The notes under the pieces are model-generated. The model worked only from the letters and a program-made list of their open reading frames with translations. It made no database searches and was not told the origin of the DNA. A stretch of 5,278 bases of DNA from NCBI GenBank assembly GCA_947365485.1, contig CANAXK010000123.1, positions 1-5,278 on the forward strand, written 5' to 3'. The position numbers and the translations under genes are program-made. This DNA comes from an uncultured bacterium (GTDB lineage: Bacteria; Cyanobacteriota; Vampirovibrionia; Gastranaerophilales; Gastranaerophilaceae). Shown one piece after another: positions 1 to 5,173 of the stretch; the first letter of the stretch is position 1; each line of letters opens with the position of its first letter.

Positions 1-988
1 CAAATCCGGTCTTTGACTGTGCAACAAGGGTTGTTTTCAGGACATTTTCAAGCTCACCCACTGCCCAGCTTTTTTTCCACCTGTAGTAAGGTGACTCAAT
101 ATCAAAAGACGGAACCTTGCTTTGATAAAACTCCTTAGCCTTAGCTTCCTCTTCAAGAGTTGGAAACTCTGACTTGTCAGGCACAGCAACAAGATAAGGC
201 TTGCTAATCGACGGGAACATCTTTGTTAGCGGATCTGAAAACGCGTAAGCATAGCTTTCAGTGTACCCGCCTGCTGTTGAGCTGTAAAGCGCAAGTATCA
301 GTTCGTTATTATAAAGCGCAACAATCCCGTCTGTTTCCATTACAGCTCTGGTCGCCAAATCCTCTTCCGTATTCACGCCGAAATATACCTGGCTTGCAAC
401 GCTATCAACAACATTAAACTCTTTATACGCCTGCGTTCTCGGAGTAAGGACATAATTTCTTGCAGCAACAGCCTGTGCTTTCAATGCTTCAAGCCCGAAT
501 CTTACAGGCATTTCGTTAGGCACAACCCCTTTCAGGTATTCCTGAGCCTCAACAAGGTTAACGAGATAGAACCCTTTTTTATCCGGGCTCTGAACTATTT
601 CAAACGCGCCATGATAAAGTGCCGGTTTGCCTTTTCTGGTCAAGTCTTTAACCCCGAGCACACCGCGAGGGCAAATTATTACAAAATCCCTGATTGAGCC
701 GGAGATACCGTTTTTCACGGAGATATCAAGTCCCGTAATCCCGTTTTTGATAGTTAATTCTGTGTTACCCTGAATATGAGAGACAACCCTGCGTGTTTCT
801 TTATCGCAGATTTCGCACTCGGAAGTCCCGTAGACAGTGACCTCCTGTCTCAGAACATTCTGGAATTTGTTATCCGTAATCCCCACTCTTACAACATTGT
901 AATCATTTGCTGCAAAGGTCGGAGTTGAAACAAAGAACGCTGCTGCAAGCAGAAAAATTCCTGCCAATCTGCTTATTTTAATTCCCAA
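1..988 (-). CDS. SpoIID/LytB-domain secreted protein (peptidoglycan-acting), 3' end cut by window edge
   Basis: The first 329 residues are visible; the C-terminus lies beyond base 1. Residues 1-26 form a signal peptide: basic start (GIKISR), hydrophobic core, likely cleavage after TFA at 26. A SpoIID/LytB domain spans about 145-320. It contains YLKGVVPNEMP (151-161), whose Glu159 matches the catalytic Glu of SpoIID lytic transglycosylases, then EALKAQAVAARNYVL (167-181), and ALYSSTAGGYTES (233-245), matching the family's hSS/T-GGxTE motif. In the family this domain cleaves denuded glycan strands or stimulates amidases. Outside spore formers, including cyanobacteria, it is an envelope protein, so no sporulation role is implied. 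The segment before the domain (28-145) is beta-rich in appearance and carries a CxxC pair (Cys58, Cys61). I chose the TTG start at 988-986 because AAGGAAGG sits 6 nt upstream and the signal peptide follows at once. This start overlaps the end of cysS by 16 bp, which suggests cotranscription and translational coupling. Family assignment is firm; exact substrate is not known. Confidence 0.88.
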   Translation of the reverse strand, partial: MGIKISRLAGIFLLAAAFFVSTPTFAANDYNVVRVGITDNKFQNVLRQEVTVYGTSECEICDKETRRVVSHIQGNTELTIKNGITGLDISVKNGISGSIRDFVIICPRGVLGVKDLTRKGKPALYHGAFEIVQSPDKKGFYLVNLVEAQEYLKGVVPNEMPVRFGLEALKAQAVAARNYVLTPRTQAYKEFNVVDSVASQVYFGVNTEEDLATRAVMETDGIVALYNNELILALYSSTAGGYTESYAYAFSDPLTKMFPSISKPYLVAVPDKSEFPTLEEEAKAKEFYQSKVPSFDIESPYYRWKKSWAVGELENVLKTTLVAQSKTGF

Positions 989-2346
989 GTTGTACCTTCC
1001 TTGGAATCTTTCAGCACAATTCCTGCGGCGTCAAGCGCAACACGGATTTTGTCTGCAACATCCCAGTTTTTTTCTGCTCTTGCTGTTTTTCTTCTTTCAA
1101 TAATCCCATCCATTGAAGCGAAGTCTTCACCAAGAGCCTTTGACACTTCTTCCAATTTCGCCTTGAGTTCGTCTTCTGAAAGTTCAGCTTTTTCAAAAGT
1201 AAACCCGAGTGCTCCGGCAAGTTTGTGAAGCAGAGTGAATGCGTAAGGCACATCCTTGTTAGCCTTGTTTGTCAAATCAAAGAGTACGGCAAGCGCTTTT
1301 GATGTATTCAGGTCATCGTCCATTGCTTTGACAAATTCTTTGTACTCGTCAAATTGCGTTAAATCAAGGCTTTCATCAATCGGAGTTCTCTTTGCATTAA
1401 GCATTCTCTTAACCCCGTTTGCTGCTGCCTGCAGGGCTTCATCAGAGAACTCAACCGGCATGCGGTAGTGGTTAGTCAGGATGAAAAATCTGATTGTATT
1501 AGCGTCATAAGTTTTCAGCAAATCATCAATCGTAAGAAAATTGCCCAAAGACTTGGACATTTTTTCCTTATTAATGGTCACAAAACCGTTATGGAGCCAG
1601 TAGTTAACGAACTTGCACCCGTTAGCGCATTCTGATTGCGCGATTTCATTCTCGTGGTGCGGGAAAATCAAGTCTGCCCCGCCTGCGTGGATATCAATAG
1701 TTTTACCCAAATGTTTGCGGCTCATTGCAGAGCATTCAATATGCCAGCCCGGGCGTCCAACGCCCCATGGAGATTTGTACCCGAATTTTTCATCTTTTTT
1801 CCAGAGCGCAAAATCAAGCGGGTCTTCTTTTAGTTCACCAACCTCAATTCTTGCACCACTTTCAAGCTGGTCAATCGGCTGCTTGGAAAGATATCCGTAT
1901 TGAGGGAATTTTTTTACCCTGAAATACACATCCCCGCCTGCTTCGTAAGCATAGCCGTTATTGATCAGGTCTTTATTAATCGCAATCATTTCGCCGAGAG
2001 TCTTGGTCGCAAACGGCTCGATATCCGGTTTCAGGTTATTAAGCGCGTTCATGCTTTCTGTAAACTTCTTATACCAGAAAGTTGAGACCTCCTCAGGAGT
2101 CTTACCCTCTTTATCAGCTTTTTTAAGAATCTTATCGTCAACATCGGTAACGTTTCTGCAATACGTAACATCATACCCTTTGAATTTGAGATACCTGTAC
2201 AGAACATCCCACGTAATATAGCATCTTGCATGTCCAAGATGTGCATTATCGTACACGGTCGGGCCGCAAACATACATCTTTACCTTGTTTTCCTCAATCG
2301 GTTTAAATTCTTCAATTTGGTTAGTATAAGAATTATGTAATCTCAT
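973..2346 (-). CDS. cysS: Cysteinyl-tRNA synthetase
   Basis: Full-length 457-residue class I aminoacyl-tRNA synthetase, close to the usual length of about 460. It charges tRNA-Cys with cysteine in the cytoplasm using ATP. The HIGH signature is HLGH (36-39) after MYVCGPTVYD, and the KMSKS loop is at 263-267. The catalytic-site zinc ligands are all present by comparison with the E. coli enzyme: Cys27, Cys205 (in HIECSAMS), His230 and Glu234 (in FPHHENEIAQSE). The C-terminal helical anticodon-binding part includes ERRKTARAEKNWDVADKIR (417-435), typical of the family. The ATG at 2346 has AGGGAG 8 nt upstream. The reading frame is intact, with no insertion or unusual domain. A probable promoter lies just upstream, and the leader would be only about 30 nt, too short for a T-box or other long tRNA-sensing leader. 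The SpoIID-domain gene follows with a 16-bp overlap. Confidence 0.98.
   Translation of the reverse strand: MRLHNSYTNQIEEFKPIEENKVKMYVCGPTVYDNAHLGHARCYITWDVLYRYLKFKGYDVTYCRNVTDVDDKILKKADKEGKTPEEVSTFWYKKFTESMNALNNLKPDIEPFATKTLGEMIAINKDLINNGYAYEAGGDVYFRVKKFPQYGYLSKQPIDQLESGARIEVGELKEDPLDFALWKKDEKFGYKSPWGVGRPGWHIECSAMSRKHLGKTIDIHAGGADLIFPHHENEIAQSECANGCKFVNYWLHNGFVTINKEKMSKSLGNFLTIDDLLKTYDANTIRFFILTNHYRMPVEFSDEALQAAANGVKRMLNAKRTPIDESLDLTQFDEYKEFVKAMDDDLNTSKALAVLFDLTNKANKDVPYAFTLLHKLAGALGFTFEKAELSEDELKAKLEEVSKALGEDFASMDGIIERRKTARAEKNWDVADKIRVALDAAGIVLKDSKEGTTWELK
995..1002 (-). promoter_or_regulatory. Ribosome binding site setting a TTG start for the SpoIID-domain gene
   Basis: AAGGAAGG on the minus strand lies 6 nt before the TTG at 988-986, inside the last codons of cysS. 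No ATG or GTG occurs in frame near this point, and the signal peptide begins directly after it. The site therefore decides the start codon and indicates that ribosomes start here while the upstream gene is being finished. Confidence 0.7.
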
Positions 2347-2382
2347 AAAAAACGCTCCCTAAAAATCATTCAAATTGATTTT

Positions 2383-2411
2383 ATAACAAACACTTTTTGT
2401 TGTCATGTCAA
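2383..2411 (-). promoter_or_regulatory. Probable sigma70-type promoter of cysS
   Basis: On the minus strand a perfect -35 box TTGACA (2411-2406) is followed after 17 bp by TGTTAT (2388-2383), a 4/6 match to TATAAT. A better-looking TATAAA starts 3 bp further on but gives a 20-bp spacer. Transcription would start near 2376 and leave a leader of about 30 nt before the cysS ATG. The promoter sits between the stop of the 611-aa gene and cysS, so cysS and the SpoIID-domain gene could be transcribed independently. Prediction from hexamers only. Confidence 0.45.
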
Positions 2412-2420
2412 TGTTTGTTA
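2384..2420. repeat. Inverted repeat around the cysS promoter
   Basis: TAACAAACA (2384-2392) and TGTTTGTTA (2412-2420) are perfect 9-bp inverted copies separated by 19 bp. One arm contains the stop codon of the 611-aa gene, and the other overlaps the proposed -10 box of cysS; the -35 box lies between them. The stem is AT-rich and no T-tract follows on the minus strand, so it is a poor intrinsic terminator. A two-half-site protein binding site or chance are both possible. Confidence 0.35.
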
Positions 2421-4253
2421 AGAATTATTCTCCTGCATCATCTTAGCGTGCGCCTTGCGTGTATTAGCGTATGTGAGCATTGGAATAAATACGCCGAGGA
2501 TAAACGGAGATATAATTACTGTTGAAATTACACCAGGGAGTGAGTTCAAACCGCGTGCAATTGTTGCAATCTTGTTCTTCTTGATATCGCCTGAACCCTT
2601 CATCATTTTTGTAATCAAATCTTTGCCGGATTTTTCGTCCATTTTTTCAATCAACGAAATAATTTTCTTGTTCTTATCGCCCTTTGCAGAACCCTTTAGA
2701 GACTCAAGCGTAAAGCTGCTTTCGTTGAACACTGTGTTTGCAAACTCTGACTTAGACAGAATCTTTTCTAAGTCTCCGCCCTTTTTGTCAACATAATTAC
2801 AGAAGTTCAACATCTTCTTCTTGGAATCTATGTTTCCGTAAAGCGCTTCCAGCTCGGCATTAGTAAGAACTTTCAAGTCACTAAACGGATTTACCAAATC
2901 AAGAGTCTTTTTGAACCAGTTTTTGTTATCAGAAGCCTTGTTTGTCAAAATGAATCCCTGCTTGTTCTCATAAGTATTAACAATCAGCTTTGTAAGAATA
3001 GGAACAGCAAATACAACCGACAAAGAAGAAATCGTGTCTCTTACAAGAATCTCGTTAACCTCGCTCATGTCCTTTTTGCCGTTTTTGTCAACAACAGCCC
3101 TGTCATAAGCCCTGAAGCCGCGAGGCAGAAGCAAGCCAAACAAAGACAGACATGCAAAAGTTGCAGGTGAGAAGTTGTAGCCTGTGTATTCAAACTCTGC
3201 CTGAATCCATTCCGGTACACGCTTGGTCAGGAATTTACCTATTTTTGCGAAAATACCATCGGAGTTGATACCTCTACCCTTAAATGATACGTTGTTATCC
3301 TGCTTTTGCTCTTCCTGTTGCGCCTGAATCAGGTGTTTTGCACCCGGAGCAACATTTGACCTTGCGTAAATCTTAGGAAGCACAGCAAGCCCGCCAAGAG
3401 TAGCTGCAATATTTGCCCAGTTTGTCAAAAGACGCTTTGTTGCAAAATTGTTTTTGATGTTTTCAGCTGAAGCAGCATCCAGCTCGGACACCCCCTTGTT
3501 ATTTAAAATCGCATCATGCGAGTAATCACGCACAGCCTTTATTACATCTCCGGCTGCAAACAGCGCTTTATCTTCACCAACCTTAAGTTTGCACAAGTCA
3601 TCGAGCTCTGTAGAGTTTTCTACAAGCTTATCGTTGAAGGTCGTAAGCATGTTTTTGTAAGCTTCTGCGCTCGCCTTTTTGTCCTTGGAATCAAATTTTT
3701 CAAACTCTGTAAGCAGGTATTTTATTGTCTCGTCAGCCTTCTTGTCGTTAGGGATTGAGTCCTTGTAAATCTTTTCAATATTGTATTTTACAAATTCTTC
3801 TTTGAACTTTTTAGCATCGTTCTTAAGCTGCTTGTTAAACCCTGATTCAGAAACCATTGTTTTAAGATTATCACCAACCCGCTTAATTAATCTTGTGTTG
3901 GTGTTTGTTGACATGCAGAATTTTCTTGTGAACCACAGGACAGCTGGAGCTACTGCAATCATGAACGGACCTGTCATACCTTCACGCCCCAAAACTTCAA
4001 GTCCTTCCTGAACATTGTATTCGCCTGTTATTTCCTTGTCGCGGTGGAATCCTGTTAATACGCGCGGAAAAGTCATACCAAGCCCATCCTGTATCAAAAA
4101 TGAGACAAGATAACCCTTGTTTTCAATCCCCTGCATAATAGCACCGGAAGCACCCAAAAGTCCCATACCAAAAGACTTAAATGCCGGGTTTTGTTTATCA
4201 TTCTGATTCTGTTTTTTAGGCTGAGCGTATGAACCTATTCCTGTAATTCTCAA
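2418..4253 (-). CDS. Unrecognised 611-aa multi-spanning membrane protein with internal duplication
   Basis: I do not recognise a named family. After a short N-terminus comes a Gln/Asn/Lys-rich linker and NPAFKSFG (22-29). A second such linker and NVSFKGRG (321-328) open the second half. Hydrophobic stretches that could span the membrane lie at about 95-110, 276-294, 363-377, 408-426 and 571-595. Charged, Lys-rich, probably helical regions fill 120-265 and 427-565. There is no cleavable signal peptide. Residues 59-106 and 373-420 align with one gap. They share G-x-x-x-P-R (P63/P377, R64/R378), Arg71/Arg385, an R-[ED] pair (90-91/405-406) and a hydrophobic run ending near a Pro (103/418), so the protein seems to be two diverged copies of one module. 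No catalytic motif is evident, which suggests a structural or envelope-associated role. The start is TTG at 4253-4251 with TAGGGA 7 nt upstream; the next Met (residue 30) would remove the first motif. A near-consensus promoter and palindrome lie upstream. cysS follows after 71 bp. Confidence 0.85.
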   Translation of the reverse strand: MRITGIGSYAQPKKQNQNDKQNPAFKSFGMGLLGASGAIMQGIENKGYLVSFLIQDGLGMTFPRVLTGFHRDKEITGEYNVQEGLEVLGREGMTGPFMIAVAPAVLWFTRKFCMSTNTNTRLIKRVGDNLKTMVSESGFNKQLKNDAKKFKEEFVKYNIEKIYKDSIPNDKKADETIKYLLTEFEKFDSKDKKASAEAYKNMLTTFNDKLVENSTELDDLCKLKVGEDKALFAAGDVIKAVRDYSHDAILNNKGVSELDAASAENIKNNFATKRLLTNWANIAATLGGLAVLPKIYARSNVAPGAKHLIQAQQEEQKQDNNVSFKGRGINSDGIFAKIGKFLTKRVPEWIQAEFEYTGYNFSPATFACLSLFGLLLPRGFRAYDRAVVDKNGKKDMSEVNEILVRDTISSLSVVFAVPILTKLIVNTYENKQGFILTNKASDNKNWFKKTLDLVNPFSDLKVLTNAELEALYGNIDSKKKMLNFCNYVDKKGGDLEKILSKSEFANTVFNESSFTLESLKGSAKGDKNKKIISLIEKMDEKSGKDLITKMMKGSGDIKKNKIATIARGLNSLPGVISTVIISPFILGVFIPMLTYANTRKAHAKMMQENNS

Positions 4254-4260
4254 TATTCTA

Positions 4261-4266
4261 TCCCTA
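4261..4266 (-). promoter_or_regulatory. Ribosome binding site supporting a TTG start for the 611-aa protein
   Basis: TAGGGA on the minus strand is 7 nt before the TTG at 4253-4251. There is no ATG or GTG in frame nearby, and the first in-frame ATG (residue 30) would discard the conserved-looking NPAFKSFG motif, so this site favours TTG initiation. Confidence 0.6.
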
Positions 4267-4276
4267 CAACTTTAAC

Positions 4277-4295
4277 TAGTGTAACACTTACACTA
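4277..4295. promoter_or_regulatory. Operator-like palindrome over the transcription start of the 611-aa gene
   Basis: TAGTGTAA (4277-4284) and TTACACTA (4288-4295) are perfect 8-bp inverted arms around a 3-bp centre. The palindrome begins at the last base of the proposed -10 box and covers the predicted start site near 4288. That is where a dimeric repressor would block initiation. A three-base loop is tight, so a DNA operator is more likely than an RNA hairpin. The regulator is unknown and no regulator gene is in the window. Confidence 0.5.
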
Positions 4296-4323
4296 TTATA
4301 AAGATGTATCCTATATCTGGCAA
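4295..4323 (-). promoter_or_regulatory. Strong sigma70-type promoter of the 611-aa protein gene
   Basis: On the minus strand TTGCCA (4323-4318, 5 of 6 consensus) is followed by exactly 17 bp and a perfect TATAAT (4300-4295). The predicted start near 4288 gives a leader of about 35 nt before the TTG codon. It is the best promoter match in the window, and it lies downstream of the terminator of kdsC, so the gene is probably its own transcription unit. Confidence 0.75.
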
Positions 4324-4363
4324 GGGCTAGTATATACGATTTTAACGAAAATTTACAATATGA

Positions 4364-4414
4364 GGGAGCGGAAAAATCCAAAAATTGACAGATTTTTGAG
4401 ATTTTTCCGCTCCC
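4364..4414. repeat. Long near-perfect hairpin (22 bp stem)
   Basis: GGGAGCGGAAAAATC (4364-4378) pairs perfectly with 4400-4414, and the stem continues inward with CAAAAAT (4379-4385) against ATTTTTG (4392-4398). This leaves a single bulged base at 4399 and a six-base loop. No T-tract follows on either strand, so it is not a canonical terminator. It sits between the kdsC terminator and the next promoter. It could be a transcription-blocking or RNA-stabilising structure, or a dispersed palindromic repeat. Confidence 0.7.
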
Positions 4415-4427
4415 GAATAAGGTAGTG

Positions 4428-4466
4428 AAAAACATGCTGAACGCAGGATAGCGTCCAGCATGTTTT
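4428..4466 (-). terminator. Rho-independent terminator downstream of kdsC
   Basis: On the minus strand AAAACATGCTGGACGC (4466-4451) pairs with 4444-4429 around a six-base loop (TATCCT). The stem is 16 bp with one G-U wobble and ends in a run of five T (4432-4428). The mismatch is a wobble only in minus-strand RNA, which fits a terminator for kdsC, whose stop codon is 55 nt upstream. Confidence 0.7.
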
Positions 4467-4480
4467 GAAACCGTTCCCGC

Positions 4481-4517
4481 GAGTTCGCGAGAAAAACGTG
4501 AGTTTTTCCGCAAACTC
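4481..4517 (-). repeat. Hairpin immediately after the kdsC stop codon
   Basis: In minus-strand RNA the outer nine bases of 4517-4509 pair with 4489-4481 (one G-U wobble). After one bulged U, GAAAAAC (4508-4502) pairs with GTTTTTC (4497-4491) around a TCAC loop. It begins 3 nt after the kdsC stop codon. There is no T-run after the stem, so it is more likely a 3'-end stabilising or auxiliary structure than the main terminator. Its GCGGAAAAA core also occurs in the arms of the hairpin at 4364-4414. Confidence 0.55.
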
Positions 4518-4520
4518 ATA

Positions 4521-5066
4521 TTATTGCTTATTTGTCGATGCGCCTTCTGAAACAATATATTCTTTCTGGATTTCCTGCGCGTCCAGAATGAAGTCGCAAA
4601 GCTCACGCACAGCGCCTCTTCCGCCGTTATAAGAGGATTTGAAATTACATATTTCAAGCACTTCTTTAACAGCGTCAGCAGGGCAGCATGCGAGTCCGAC
4701 TTTTTCCAGAATACAGATATCCGGAAGGTCATCGCCCATGTAAGATACGTTTTCATAAGTCAGGTTGTATTTTGCCATCAGCTCTTCAAGTGCCGGAAGT
4801 TTATACTGTTTGCCCTGATAGAGCTCTGTTATATTAAGATTCTTTGCCCTGTGAGCAACAGTACCGTTGTTTCTTGCAGTGATAATTGCTGTTATGAATC
4901 CGGATTTGTTCATCCTAACAAGTCCGTGTCCGTCTTTCACGTTAAATGTTTTATACTCGACTCCGTTTTCGTCATAAGTAACGCTTCCGTCAGTCATAAC
5001 CCCGTCGCAGTCAAAAACAAGCATTTTTATCTTCTTTGCAGCATCAAGCGCATTTTGTTTTGTCAT
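4521..5066 (-). CDS. kdsC: 3-deoxy-D-manno-octulosonate-8-phosphate phosphatase (KdsC, HAD superfamily)
   Basis: The protein has 181 residues, against about 188 in E. coli KdsC. It hydrolyses Kdo-8-phosphate to Kdo and phosphate in the cytoplasm, the step before CMP-Kdo formation for lipopolysaccharide core. HAD motifs are all visible: FDCDGVMTDG (18-27) with nucleophile Asp19 and acid/base Asp21; Thr63 in IITAR; Lys89; and GDD (111-113) before LPDI. The C-terminal GGRGAVREL (148-156) is the KdsC signature tail that closes over the active site of neighbouring subunits in the tetramer. There is no cap domain, as in this subfamily. I start at the ATG at 5066 because AAGGAG lies 8 nt upstream; an in-frame TTG at 5099 lacks such support. 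Related phosphatases for other nonulosonic acids, or the C-terminal domain of bacterial CMP-NeuAc synthetases, share the fold, so the substrate is inferred. The gene is flanked by a divergent gene and a terminator, so it is probably monocistronic. Confidence 0.9.
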   Translation of the reverse strand: MTKQNALDAAKKIKMLVFDCDGVMTDGSVTYDENGVEYKTFNVKDGHGLVRMNKSGFITAIITARNNGTVAHRAKNLNITELYQGKQYKLPALEELMAKYNLTYENVSYMGDDLPDICILEKVGLACCPADAVKEVLEICNFKSSYNGGRGAVRELCDFILDAQEIQKEYIVSEGASTNKQ

Positions 5067-5074
5067 AATAAACT

Positions 5075-5080
5075 CTCCTT
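5075..5080 (-). promoter_or_regulatory. Ribosome binding site deciding the kdsC start
   Basis: AAGGAG on the minus strand lies 8 nt before the ATG at 5066-5064. It rules in this start over the in-frame TTG at 5099-5097, which would also lie upstream of the -10 box and so outside the transcript. Confidence 0.8.
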
Positions 5081-5087
5081 GAAAACG

Positions 5088-5093
5088 ATTATA
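5088..5093 (-). promoter_or_regulatory. -10 box of the kdsC promoter
   Basis: A perfect TATAAT on the minus strand lies 21 nt before the kdsC ATG, giving a very short leader that begins close to the ribosome binding site. No good -35 hexamer is found at 16-18 bp upstream (the best, TGGAAT at 18 bp, matches 3 of 6), so the promoter may be weak or activator-dependent. Confidence 0.5.
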
Positions 5094-5108
5094 CCCCAAA
5101 CGGATGAT

Positions 5109-5137
5109 TTAATTCCATAATTGTAAAGAAATATAAA
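5109..5137 (+). promoter_or_regulatory. Weak candidate promoter for the divergent plus-strand gene
   Basis: TTAATT (5109-5114) and TATAAA (5132-5137) are separated by 17 bp, with 3/6 and 5/6 matches to consensus. The leader to the ATG at 5174 would be about 30 nt. The region is AT-rich and such matches arise easily, so this is tentative. Confidence 0.25.
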
Positions 5138-5173
5138 AAACTGACGATAACATTATTGTTAAAAGGAATATAC

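Noticed and set aside
223..417. 64-codon plus-strand frame opposite the SpoIID-domain gene
   Set aside because: It is antisense to a well-supported conserved domain and has no initiation signal.
1001..2221. Several 60-96 codon open frames on the plus strand, plus two minus-strand frames, inside cysS
   Set aside because: They lie antisense to or out of frame with a clearly intact cysS, carry no motifs, and are the expected shadows of its codon use.
2347..2417. Possible T-box or cysteine-sensing leader of cysS
   Set aside because: The space between the proposed promoter and the ATG is about 30 nt, far too short for a T-box, and no specifier or antiterminator structure is seen.
2455..4011. Plus-strand open frames of 76-113 codons opposite the 611-aa gene
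   Set aside because: They are antisense shadows with no ribosome binding sites and with compositions that mirror the Lys-rich and hydrophobic coding strand.
4250..4756. A 168-codon open frame on the minus strand between kdsC and the 611-aa gene
   Set aside because: Its first part is kdsC in a shifted frame, and the rest runs through the hairpins, terminator and promoter. It has no ribosome binding site or recognisable protein character.
5067..5099. An 11-residue N-terminal extension of kdsC from a TTG at 5099
   Set aside because: The extension would start upstream of the TATAAT box. The ATG at 5066 has an excellent ribosome binding site and matches the usual KdsC N-terminus.
5148..5161. Inverted repeat TAACA-TTAT-TGTTA just upstream of the plus-strand ATG
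   Set aside because: Arms of five bases in an AT-rich spacer are expected by chance; too weak to call an operator.
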